Positions 46,602-54,039 of a stretch of DNA of 64,000 nucleotides are shown piece by piece. Numbering within the stretch: the stretch's first letter is position 1; every line of letters starts with the position of its first letter. The notes below the pieces were generated by a model that was not told the origin of the DNA, did not search any database, and was given only the letters and a program-made list of their open reading frames with translations. This DNA comes from Bradyrhizobium sp. 164 (GTDB lineage: Bacteria > Pseudomonadota > Alphaproteobacteria > Rhizobiales > Xanthobacteraceae), in contig NZ_JADPKA010000074.1 of assembly GCF_023073715.1 (NCBI RefSeq), forward strand, positions 1-64,000, given 5' to 3'. The position numbers and the translations under genes were made by a program.

Positions 46602-46690
46602 CTCTTGGAATCCTCAAAGCTGCGATGATGCTCGATCAGCCTTTGCACATTCTTCTTGTAGACCGGATCATCCAGCCGGCTCTCAGTCAT
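46598..46690 (-). CDS. Short ORF coupled to mutB (30 aa)
   Basis: A frame reading MTESRLDDPVYKKNVQRLIE, then HHRSFEDSKR, ends in TGA overlapping the mutB ATG (ATGA). GGAGCGGG lies upstream of its own ATG. About two thirds of its codons end in G or C, as in neighbouring genes. It may be a small cotranslated protein or leader that couples mutB translation, or the last piece of a decayed gene: an open stretch just upstream (EWKFVELFARLPRSGT, stop) is in the same frame. No family recognised. Confidence 0.4.
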   Translation of the reverse strand: MTESRLDDPVYKKNVQRLIEHHRSFEDSKR

Positions 46691-46792
46691 CGCTCAAGTC
46701 CCGCTCCGCGGCAAGCGCGCGAAAAGCTCGACAAACTTCCATTCTGCGAGACCTAGCAAGCTTTGTCCGAGCAGCTGAAACACCGGACGGCC

Positions 46793-47257
46793 TCAATCAT
46801 GATCCGGATGCTGATAGCTGACGATGGTCGCCATCTTCTCCGGTCCGTAATTCTGCTGGGTGGTCTGGCTCGGCAAATTGGAGATGCCGACTACCCAGCC
46901 GAGGCGAGATTCGGTGCCGAACTGCCGCGTTGGGACAACGTGGTCGGGGCGGTCGAACGTGCCTGTCATGATCTCGATCCGGTCGCCGTCGATGCGGCCA
47001 AAGCTCAGCGGCGTGCCGCAGGCGGCGCAAAAGCCGCGCTCGGCGATGGAGGAGGAGCGGAAGAACGACGGCCGTCCCTTGGTCCAGGCAAAGTCCGTCT
47101 TGTTGATGTCGGCGAAGGAGGCGAACGGGGCGCCAGCCGCCTTCTGGCACATCCGGCAGTGGCAGATCGAGACCTTGGTCGGTGCCGTCGTGACTCGAAA
47201 GCGCACGGCCCCGCATTGGCAGCCGCCGGTGAGAACGGTTTTGCTGGTTTCGGTCAT
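46793..47257 (-). CDS. GFA-family (CENP-V/GFA) zinc protein (154 aa)
   Basis: Small zinc protein of the glutathione-dependent formaldehyde-activating (GFA) family. The zinc ligands lie in GGCQCGAVRF, SICHCRMCQKAAG and GFCAACGTPLSF, the standard arrangement. Most such family members have not been shown to act on formaldehyde, so the name describes the fold only. The start overlaps the mutA stop by 4 nt (ATGA), which puts it inside the methylmalonyl-CoA mutase operon between mutA and mutB. Confidence 0.88.
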   Translation of the reverse strand: MTETSKTVLTGGCQCGAVRFRVTTAPTKVSICHCRMCQKAAGAPFASFADINKTDFAWTKGRPSFFRSSSIAERGFCAACGTPLSFGRIDGDRIEIMTGTFDRPDHVVPTRQFGTESRLGWVVGISNLPSQTTQQNYGPEKMATIVSYQHPDHD

Positions 47258-49125
47258 GGCTGCTCCATCCGCCGGTAGGCGTCTTGCAGCGTCGCAAGCG
47301 CATCGCCTCCGGCGAAGACGAAACCGGTGACGCCGGCCGCACGCAGCGCCGCCTCGGCATCGGTCGGGCGGCCTGCCAGATAGATATGTCGGGCGCCGGC
47401 CGTTTGCAGGGCCCGGGCGGCGGGTTCCGCGTGACCGGCATAGACCTTGTCGCTGGAACAGAGGCAGGCAAGCTCCGCGCCGGAGGCCTTGAACGCGGTA
47501 GCAAGCTTGGACGGATCGGCAAAACCCTCGCTGTCGAGGGCCTGGATGCCGCCAGCCTCGAAGAAGCTCTTGGCAAACGTCGCCCGCGCGGTGAAATCGG
47601 CGGGCGTGCCGAGATTGGCCAGGAACACCTTTGGCCGGGCGCCACGTGCTTTCAACGCGGCATCCGACTTGTCACGCAACGCCTCGAACGGTTCCGCCAG
47701 CCGGATCGGCGACAGTGCATCGAATTTGTATTTTTGCTCACCGTAAGGCGGAAGCGCGATTGGCGTCACCTTCAGCACGGCCGTCTCGCTCTCATGCAGG
47801 TTCGGAAACTCGCTGGCGCCGGTCAGCACGTCTCGGCGTTTTGCGATGTTGGCCTCGCGCGCCTTTCGCGTAGCCGCTACTTTACTTTGAAAAATACCCT
47901 GCTGAAGCGCGGCAAAGGCGCCGCCGGCTCTCTCGCTCTCCTGGAACAGCGCCCAAGCGGCCTCGCAGAGCTGCGCGGTCAGCGTCTCGATGCCGCCGGC
48001 GCCCGCCGCGGGATCGCTGACCTTGGCGAGATTGCTTTCTTCCAGCAGCAGGGCTTGCGTGTTGCGCGCCACGCGTCGTGCGAACGGATCGGGCAGTCCG
48101 AGCGCCAGCGTATGCGGCAACACGGTGATCGCGTTGGCGCCGGCAAGCCCGGCCGCAAAGGTCGCGATGGTCGCGCGCAGCATGTTCACGTAAGGGTCGC
48201 GCTGCGTCAGCATGCGCCAGGCCGTGTCGGCAGCGATGAACAGCGGTTTCGGCGTCAGGCCACAGGCCTGCTCGATGCGCGCCCACAGCAGCCGCAGCGC
48301 GCGGAATTTGGCCATGGTCAGGAACTGGTCGGCATCGGCGGAAAGCCGCGCATAGACCATGTCCTGCGCCTGCTGCAGCGCAATGCCGGCATTTTCGATC
48401 GCGCGCAGATAGGCAACGCCGCAGGCGAGCACGAAGGCAAGCTCCTGCACTTCCGAACCGCCGGCATCGTGGATCACGCGTCCGTCGGCGGAGGCGAATG
48501 GCCCCTTGAAGCCGAGCCCAGCGAGACCCTTGATGGCGCCGGTGATGGCTGGAACGATCTCCTCCCAAGTATAGGGGCTGTGGCCCCACACCGCGCCGGC
48601 CGCGAGCGGATCAAGCCCGAAGCGGATGTTGCAGGCGGCGGGATCGAAGCCTGCGCTCTTCACATATTCCGCGACATGGATCGCGGCCATCCGCGATTGC
48701 GGACCGATCTGAAGCTCGAGGCCGATGCCGGCATCGAGATGGATGTCCTTCAAGACTCTTGCGACCGCATCGGCTGACGGTTCCAGGCCGAAGCCGTGGG
48801 CGCCGCTGCCGCCGGCGAACACCAGCGCGAGCCCCGTCGCGCCGTTCTCGAGATCGGTCAGCGCCTGCGCATTCGCGGCAGCCGCATCGGGATGGTCGAT
48901 CCGCTGCATGATCTGCCAGGGCGCAGCTGGCGGCCGGCCCACCACGGGCGCAAGGCCCTTGGCGCGTGGGTAGAGCGGCTCGATCTTCAGGCCATCATAG
49001 GTCTTGCCGACCAGCTTCTCGAACGGCGCGCCCTTCAGCACGCCGTCAACCAGCTTGCGCCAGTCTTCGATCGTCGCCTTGGGGAAATCCGCCGCCAGCG
49101 GCAGGTCGTCAGTCACGGAGGTCAT
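47254..49125 (-). CDS. mutA: Methylmalonyl-CoA mutase small (beta) subunit (623 aa)
   Basis: Non-catalytic partner of MutB in the heterodimeric mutase. The N-terminal half keeps the TIM-barrel fold (TYDGLKIEPLYPRA, RKLVDGVLKGAPFEKL). The C-terminal B12-like domain is present (KVFLANLGTPADFTARATFAKSFFEAGG) but lacks DxHxxG, as expected for the beta subunit. The start at 49125 has GGGAG upstream; the longer frame is unlikely. It lies 80 nt after folK and is coupled to the GFA gene. It probably heads the mutase operon or continues the folate operon. Confidence 0.9.
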   Translation of the reverse strand: MTSVTDDLPLAADFPKATIEDWRKLVDGVLKGAPFEKLVGKTYDGLKIEPLYPRAKGLAPVVGRPPAAPWQIMQRIDHPDAAAANAQALTDLENGATGLALVFAGGSGAHGFGLEPSADAVARVLKDIHLDAGIGLELQIGPQSRMAAIHVAEYVKSAGFDPAACNIRFGLDPLAAGAVWGHSPYTWEEIVPAITGAIKGLAGLGFKGPFASADGRVIHDAGGSEVQELAFVLACGVAYLRAIENAGIALQQAQDMVYARLSADADQFLTMAKFRALRLLWARIEQACGLTPKPLFIAADTAWRMLTQRDPYVNMLRATIATFAAGLAGANAITVLPHTLALGLPDPFARRVARNTQALLLEESNLAKVSDPAAGAGGIETLTAQLCEAAWALFQESERAGGAFAALQQGIFQSKVAATRKAREANIAKRRDVLTGASEFPNLHESETAVLKVTPIALPPYGEQKYKFDALSPIRLAEPFEALRDKSDAALKARGARPKVFLANLGTPADFTARATFAKSFFEAGGIQALDSEGFADPSKLATAFKASGAELACLCSSDKVYAGHAEPAARALQTAGARHIYLAGRPTDAEAALRAAGVTGFVFAGGDALATLQDAYRRMEQP

Positions 49126-49205
49126 GCGGCGAGGGGCTCCCGAAATCTTGTTATTCGCAGGCGAAATTGCCACGGCGGACCGCCCCTGCAAACGGTTGTT
49201 TTTGG

Positions 49206-49697
49206 TTAACCGGTATCCGGAAGCCGCTCAATGCCTTGCGTCGAGACGCTGGCGAGCCCGTCACGCACACGAACGCCTGATATGAGGCGGTCGGGCGCGA
49301 TTTCGGCCAGCGGCACCAGCACGAAGGCGCGCTCGAACAGGCGCGGATGCGGCAGGGTCAGATCGGGCTTCTGCAAGCTGACATTGTCATAGGCAATCAT
49401 ATCGAGATCGAGCGTGCGCGGGCCCCAGCGCCGCTCCTTGTCCCGCGTGCGGCCGAATTTCTGCTCGATCTTCTGGAGCACGAACAGCAGTGCATGCGGA
49501 TCAAGGCTGGTCTCGATCTCGATGCACGCGTTGATGAAGGGCTCCTGGTCCTCATCGCCCCAGGGCGGCGTTGCATAGTCGGACGAGCGCGCGATCAGCG
49601 CGGCTTGCGCCATGCCGCAGATATGCGCGATCGCCTTGCGGAATGTCGCGCGGACATCGCCGACATTTCCGCCGAATGCGATCAAGACGCTCGCCAT
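49206..49697 (-). CDS. folK: 2-amino-4-hydroxy-6-hydroxymethyldihydropteridine pyrophosphokinase, FolK (163 aa)
   Basis: Transfers pyrophosphate from ATP to hydroxymethyl-dihydropterin in folate synthesis. The family motifs are LIAFGGNVGDVRATF at the N-terminus, FINACIEIETSL and the signature RRWGPRTLDLDMIAYD near 89-104, then LPHPRLFERAFVLVPLAEIAP. Length is normal. It follows folB by a single base and completes a folP-folB-folK operon on the minus strand. Confidence 0.95.
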   Translation of the reverse strand: MASVLIAFGGNVGDVRATFRKAIAHICGMAQAALIARSSDYATPPWGDEDQEPFINACIEIETSLDPHALLFVLQKIEQKFGRTRDKERRWGPRTLDLDMIAYDNVSLQKPDLTLPHPRLFERAFVLVPLAEIAPDRLISGVRVRDGLASVSTQGIERLPDTG

Positions 49698-49698
49698 C

Positions 49699-50067
49699 TT
49701 ATGGATGCCGCGAGCGCGTCAGCATGATGCCGACGTCGTCGAAGATCGCGGCGATCGGCGCATGCGGCTTGTGCACGGTGATCTTCACGGCGCGGATGCG
49801 CGGGAAATGCGACAGGATGGCATCGGCCACCGCGCCGGCGGCGCGCTCCAAGAGCTTGTAATTGGTGTTCTTGAACGCCGCCGTGGTGGTCGCCACCACT
49901 TCGGCGTAGGACACGGTATCGGCGAGCCGGTCGCTGCGCGAAGGCTCCGACAGGTCGGTATAGAGTTCGAGATCGATGACGAAGCGCTGGCCGACTTCGG
50001 TTTCGTGATCCATGACGCCGTGGCGCGCGTGGATCGACAGGCCGGTGACGAAGATCGTATCGGTCAT
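49699..50067 (-). CDS. folB: Dihydroneopterin aldolase, FolB (122 aa)
   Basis: Converts dihydroneopterin to hydroxymethyl-dihydropterin plus glycolaldehyde, the step before FolK. The N-terminus ITVTGLSIHARHGVMDHETEVGQRFVIDLELYTDL-type pattern (here beginning TDTIFVTGLSIHARHGV) is typical. A conserved lysine near KITVHKPHAPI matches the active-site region. The start overlaps the folP stop by 4 nt. Its full length is that of the family. Confidence 0.93.
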   Translation of the reverse strand: MTDTIFVTGLSIHARHGVMDHETEVGQRFVIDLELYTDLSEPSRSDRLADTVSYAEVVATTTAAFKNTNYKLLERAAGAVADAILSHFPRIRAVKITVHKPHAPIAAIFDDVGIMLTRSRHP

Positions 50068-50924
50068 GGCTTGCTCTCGATTGCTGCTGCTACACGCAGG
50101 GCCTGCAAGGTTTCGGCGACGTCATGGGTCCGAATGATTTTTGCGCCGCGCTGCGCGGCGATGACGTGCGCGGCGATCGATCCGGCGAGTCGCTCTTTCG
50201 GCTCCGACGGCGACACCGCGGCGATGAAGCGCTTGCGCGAGGCGCCGACCAGGATCGGCAGGCCGAACATGTCGAGTTCGCGCAGCCGCGCCAGCGCGAT
50301 CATGCTCTGCTCGGCCGTCTTGCCGAAGCCGATGCCGGGATCGAGTACGATTTTGTCCCGCGCGATACCAGCCTTGGCCGCGATATCCAGCGAGCGCAGG
50401 AAGAAGGTTTTCATGTCCGTGACGATGTCGATGGTGGGGTCGGCATTGTCGCGGTTGTGCATCACGATGACCGGAACGCCTTTAGCCGCGACCAGCGGTG
50501 CCATGGCGGCGTCGCGTTGCAGGCCCCAGACGTCGTTGACGATCGCCGCGCCCTGGTCGAGCGCGAACGCCACCACCTCCGCCTTCATGCTGTCGATCGA
50601 GACGGGCGCGCCAAGCGCCACGACGCCAGCCAGCACCGGCTTCAGCCGGGCGAGCTCGCGTTCCGCTGTGACCGGCTGGGCGCCCTTGTAGGGCCGGGTG
50701 GACTCCGCGCCGATATCGATGATGTCGACGCCATCAGCGATCATCGTCCGGGCACGCTCCAAGGCCTGCTCGGGCGCGATGAACGCGCCGCCGTCAGAGA
50801 AGGAATCCGGGGTGACGTTGAGCACCCCCATCACCGCCGGAAGCGGCCGTTCCAACAGCGTCCGCAGCACGTCGGCCCCGGCCGAGCCGGCCGGCGGGAC
50901 GGATGGGGAGGGCGAGGCGCTCAT
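50064..50924 (-). CDS. folP: Dihydropteroate synthase, FolP (286 aa)
   Basis: Joins hydroxymethyl-dihydropterin pyrophosphate and p-aminobenzoate; it is the sulfonamide target. The TIM barrel has MGVLNVTPDSFSDGGAF near 30-46, DIIDIGAESTRP near 68-79, VSIDSMKAEV, DVWGLQRDAAMAPLVA, IVLDPGIGFGKT and LVGASRKRFI. The start at 50924 is preferred over 50966; the N-terminal segment is Pro/Ser-rich. It is first in the folP-folB-folK operon. A repeat lies between it and the DUF4332 gene upstream. Confidence 0.95.
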   Translation of the reverse strand: MSASPSPSVPPAGSAGADVLRTLLERPLPAVMGVLNVTPDSFSDGGAFIAPEQALERARTMIADGVDIIDIGAESTRPYKGAQPVTAERELARLKPVLAGVVALGAPVSIDSMKAEVVAFALDQGAAIVNDVWGLQRDAAMAPLVAAKGVPVIVMHNRDNADPTIDIVTDMKTFFLRSLDIAAKAGIARDKIVLDPGIGFGKTAEQSMIALARLRELDMFGLPILVGASRKRFIAAVSPSEPKERLAGSIAAHVIAAQRGAKIIRTHDVAETLQALRVAAAIESKP

Positions 50925-50971
50925 GCGGGTGGCTTTAGCGGTCGGGGAGGGGGAGTTCAAGACCAACCCCT

Positions 50972-51072
50972 CGTGTCATTGCCCGCGAAAGCGGGCAATC
51001 CAATACTCCGAGGCATTGCGACAATGTGGAGGAGGCGCGGCGTACTGGATACCCCTTCGCGGGGTACGACGG
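50972..51072. repeat. Intergenic palindromic repeat, family G
   Basis: The left end GTGTCATTGCCCGCGAAAGC plus GGGCAATCCA forms a local hairpin. The right end is GTACTGGATACCCCTTCGCG plus GGGTACGACG. It is an element of the type common in Bradyrhizobium-like genomes, somewhat degenerate here. It fills the gap between folP and the DUF4332 gene. Confidence 0.65.
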
Positions 51073-51085
51073 AGAGAGTGTGTGG

Positions 51086-51493
51086 CTAATACGTAATCTT
51101 CGGCGGCAGCTTCTTCGCCTTGGCGATGATCTCGCCGACCGACTTCTCGGAAGGCAGGATGCGGAGGAGCTTCTTCTTCTCGTTCGCGTCCCGCATGCTC
51201 TGCGCGAGCCTTGCCGGATTCCGATAAGCGAGCTCGCGCACCGTGGTGACGCCGGCAGCGCGGACCAGGCCGACCTTGGCCCGGCCCATGCCGGGGATGC
51301 GCATGTAGTCAGAGACGTTGGCCCATTCGAGCAGCAGCTGCTCGCTGATGCCGGTCTTGGCAGACAGCGCCTTGCGGCCTTTCACGGTGCCGGCAGCCTC
51401 GAGCAGCGCGTCGGTGGTGCGGATTCCCTGCGCCTTCAACTTGTTGGCGGCAAAGGCCGACAGGCCCTCAATCTCGGAGATGGGATATGTCAT
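51086..51493 (-). CDS. DUF4332 helix-hairpin-helix protein (135 aa)
   Basis: Small cytoplasmic protein with two helix-hairpin-helix-like units: ISEIEGLSAFAANKLKAQGIRTTDALLEAA and YMRIPGMGRAKVGLVRAAGVTTVRELAYRNP. This layout is that of DUF4332, thought to bind nucleic acid. The C-terminal end is Lys-rich (KKKLLRILPSEKSVGEIIAKAKKLPPKI). It starts 26 nt after the upstream DUF2780-like gene, so the two are probably cotranscribed. Function unknown. Confidence 0.8.
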   Translation of the reverse strand: MTYPISEIEGLSAFAANKLKAQGIRTTDALLEAAGTVKGRKALSAKTGISEQLLLEWANVSDYMRIPGMGRAKVGLVRAAGVTTVRELAYRNPARLAQSMRDANEKKKLLRILPSEKSVGEIIAKAKKLPPKITY

Positions 51494-51519
51494 GATTCTC
51501 GATATGAAATGCGAAAGCT

Positions 51520-51885
51520 TCAGGCGAATTGGCTGAGGCCCGGCGTCCCCGCGATGATCTTGCCCATCTGATCGGCTCCGATTTTGTCTCGGCCGAAGCG
51601 AAAAAGTTCACGGGCGATGTTTTGAATCTCCGACATGCCGAGTCCGAGGCCCATCAGGCGTGAGCCGACGGCCATCAGGCCACCGCCCATCAGCCGCGAC
51701 AGTCCGCCGCCGCTCCCGGACGTCTCGATCACGGCTTCCGCACCGGGAATCTGGTCGATCAGGGCCTGCACGCTGTCGGAAGGACCCTCGCTGCGGAGGA
51801 AACCCAGGATAATGCCGACAGTCTTTTCAGCGACAGCACTATCTATGCTGGCGTTTGTTGCCAGCCGCCCGATCAGCTCGTCCAT
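51520..51885 (-). CDS. DUF2780/DUF2267-like hypothetical protein (121 aa)
   Basis: The N-terminal half is helical (MDELIGRLATNASIDSAVAEKTVGIILGFLRSEG), followed by a Gly-rich linker (SGSGGGLSRLMGGGLMAVGSRLMGLGLGMSEI) and a C-terminal helix pair. This resembles the DUF2780/DUF2267 group, whose members hold a small helical bundle. No signal peptide is evident. It heads a two-gene unit with the DUF4332 protein and is divergent from the HerA-like ATPase. Function unknown. Confidence 0.7.
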   Translation of the reverse strand: MDELIGRLATNASIDSAVAEKTVGIILGFLRSEGPSDSVQALIDQIPGAEAVIETSGSGGGLSRLMGGGLMAVGSRLMGLGLGMSEIQNIARELFRFGRDKIGADQMGKIIAGTPGLSQFA

Positions 51886-52208
51886 ATGGCCTGCCCCTCA
51901 GCCGGTTCACATGCCGGAGTATTGCTTTCGAAAATGATCTTGAGCCGGTGCGATGTGAAATACAAGCGATGAACGCGACCAACGTTTCGAACGCGCGAAA
52001 AGTGTTGCAGCGATGCAAGAGCGGAGATGGAATCAGCAAGAAAATACCGCGGTGCGAATGCACCTTTCCGACTTTCGGCTGATGTTTCCGACGATGTCGC
52101 ATGTCCGGACCACGTTGAATGGTTTCAATCGGCTCGCGACATGCGTTAAACTCCGGAACTGGTGTATTCGAGTTTCGATACGCGAAACTGCAGAGATCAG
52201 AGACCATA
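51886..52208. other. Divergent intergenic region before the HerA-like gene
   Basis: The 323-nt control region is less GC-rich than its neighbours. It contains a perfect inverted repeat at 52171-52189 and, overlapping it, a GGAAC-N16-CGAT sequence (52155-52179), one mismatch from the EcfG consensus. No gene is seen in it. Confidence 0.45.
52171..52189. promoter_or_regulatory. Inverted repeat AGTTTCG-N5-CGAAACT before the HerA-like gene
   Basis: Perfect 7-bp arms with a 5-bp spacer end 19 nt before the ATG of the HerA-like ATPase gene. It may be an operator for a dimeric repressor or a hairpin near the ribosome binding site. No other copy was noticed. Confidence 0.45.
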
Positions 52209-53831
52209 ATGACCGCACAGGACAGCAAGCTCGGTGACACCGACGAGAAGATCTTCGTCGGCAAGGGAAACGAGCAGGCATGGCTGACGCTGGCGCTCGC
52301 CAATCGCCATGGCCTCGTCACCGGTGCAACCGGAACCGGCAAGACCGTGTCGCTGCAAGTGATGGCGGAAGGATTTGCGCGCGCCGGCGTTCCGGTCTTC
52401 GCAGCCGACATCAAGGGCGACCTCTCCGGCATCTCCGAGGTCGGCGAACCAAAGGATTTCATCGTCAAGCGCGCCACCGAGATGGGGCTGACGTTCCAGC
52501 CCGACCAGTTCTCGACGGTGTTCTGGGACGTGTTCGGTGAGCAGGGCCACCCGGTGCGGGCGACGGTCACCGAGATGGGACCGCTGCTGCTCGCGCGCAT
52601 GCTCGACCTCAACGACGTGCAGGAAGGCGTGCTCAACGTCGCCTTCCGCGTCGCCGACGACAACGGTCTCGTCCTGATCGACATGAAGGACCTTCGCGCG
52701 CTGCTCGACGCCATCGTGCCCGATAGCGGGAAGAAGGGGCCGGACGCGGCGGCGGATCCGCTCGCCGCCATCCGCAAGGCCGCGCAGGGCTTCGGCAACG
52801 TCACCAAGGCGACCGTCGGCACCATCCAGCGCCAGCTCCTGGTGCTGGAGAACCAGGGCGGCTCCAAATTCTTCGGCGAACCGGCGCTGACGCTGAAGGA
52901 CTTCATGAAGACCGACCGCGACGGGCGCGGCATGGTCAACATCCTCGTCGCCGACAAGCTGCTCCAGAGCCCGCGGCTTTATGCGACATTCCTGTTGTGG
53001 ATGCTGTCGGAGCTGTTCGAGGAGCTGCCCGAGGTCGGCGACCTGCCCAAGCCGAAGCTCGTGTTCTTCTTCGACGAGGCGCATCTGTTGTTCAACGATG
53101 CGCCCAAAACGCTGATGGACAAGATCGAGCAGGTGGTGCGTCTGATCCGCTCCAAGGGCGTTGGCGTCTACTTCGTGACGCAGAACCCGGTCGACGTGCC
53201 CGATCGCGTGCTCGGGCAGTTGGGTAACCGGGTGCAGCACGCGCTGCGCGCTTTCACCCCGCGCGACCAGAAGGCGGTCGCCGCCGCAGCCCAGACCTTC
53301 CGGCCCAACCCGAAGCTCGACACCGCCAAGGTGATCATGGAGCTCGGCAAGGGCGAGGCGCTGGTGTCCTTCCTCGAGGGCAACGGCACGCCTTCGATGG
53401 TCGAGCGGGTGATGATCCGGCCGCCGTCGGCCCGGATTGGACCGATCACGCCGGAGGAGCGCAAGGCGATCATGGCTATAAGCCCGGTCAAGGGCAAATA
53501 CGACACCGCTGTCGATTCCGAGTCTGCCTACGAGATTCTTCAGAAGCGCATCGCCGGCACGGCGGCAACGGCAGATGGTTCGGCAGGTGGAAGCGGTGGC
53601 GGCATCCTCGGCCAGATCGGCTCGATCGTCGGCTCTATCTTCGGCACCAACGTCAAGCGCGGCCGTCTGTCAACCGGCCAGGTCATCGCGCGCGACGTGA
53701 CGCGATCGGTGACCAACCAGGTGATCGGGGGGATGGCCGCCAATATCGGCAAGTCGGTCGGCGGCCAGCTCGGCGGCTCGATCGGCCGCACCCTGGTTCG
53801 CGGCGCGCTCGGCGGATTGCTGCGGCGCTAG
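52209..53831 (+). CDS. HerA-like ATPase/helicase, DUF853 (540 aa)
   Basis: AAA-type ATPase of the HerA/FtsK clade (DUF853). The Walker A motif GATGTGKT is at 39-46, a DIKGDLSG motif near 73-80, and Walker B LVFFFDEAHLLF follows in the second half, with the arginine-finger-like ALRAFTPRDQKA. A Gly/Ser-rich linker (SAGGSGGGILGQIGSIVG) and a repetitive Gly-rich tail finish the protein. The start at 52209 is preferred, since the upstream frame from 52119 has no coding character. Members may move DNA or proteins; no nuclease gene (NurA-like) is adjacent. Confidence 0.87.
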   Translation: MTAQDSKLGDTDEKIFVGKGNEQAWLTLALANRHGLVTGATGTGKTVSLQVMAEGFARAGVPVFAADIKGDLSGISEVGEPKDFIVKRATEMGLTFQPDQFSTVFWDVFGEQGHPVRATVTEMGPLLLARMLDLNDVQEGVLNVAFRVADDNGLVLIDMKDLRALLDAIVPDSGKKGPDAAADPLAAIRKAAQGFGNVTKATVGTIQRQLLVLENQGGSKFFGEPALTLKDFMKTDRDGRGMVNILVADKLLQSPRLYATFLLWMLSELFEELPEVGDLPKPKLVFFFDEAHLLFNDAPKTLMDKIEQVVRLIRSKGVGVYFVTQNPVDVPDRVLGQLGNRVQHALRAFTPRDQKAVAAAAQTFRPNPKLDTAKVIMELGKGEALVSFLEGNGTPSMVERVMIRPPSARIGPITPEERKAIMAISPVKGKYDTAVDSESAYEILQKRIAGTAATADGSAGGSGGGILGQIGSIVGSIFGTNVKRGRLSTGQVIARDVTRSVTNQVIGGMAANIGKSVGGQLGGSIGRTLVRGALGGLLRR

Positions 53832-53910
53832 AGCGTGATCCGGAAAAGTGTGAAGCGGTTTTCCGAAAAGATCATGTTCAAACAATAACCTGAAGCGCGA
53901 TGACGATTCA
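53831..53910. repeat. Intergenic repeat, family H
   Basis: The sequence has GTGATCCGGAAAAGTGTGAA, then GCGGTTTTCCGAAAAGATCA, then a short spacer and GAAGCGCGATGACGATTCA. The central TTTTCCGGATC-like arms form an imperfect palindrome. This element type is widely spread in Rhizobiales genomes. It follows directly on the HerA-like gene stop. Confidence 0.7.
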
Positions 53911-54039
53911 TCCCGATCTCGTCGCGCCTTAGGCAGCACGCCCGGCCATCACGCCGCCGGAGGTTTAGCGGCCATCGGGAGGCCATCACAGCGCACAAAT
54001 TCCGGTGAGGGGCTCTCCAAGCATCCGCCCGTCTGCTAC

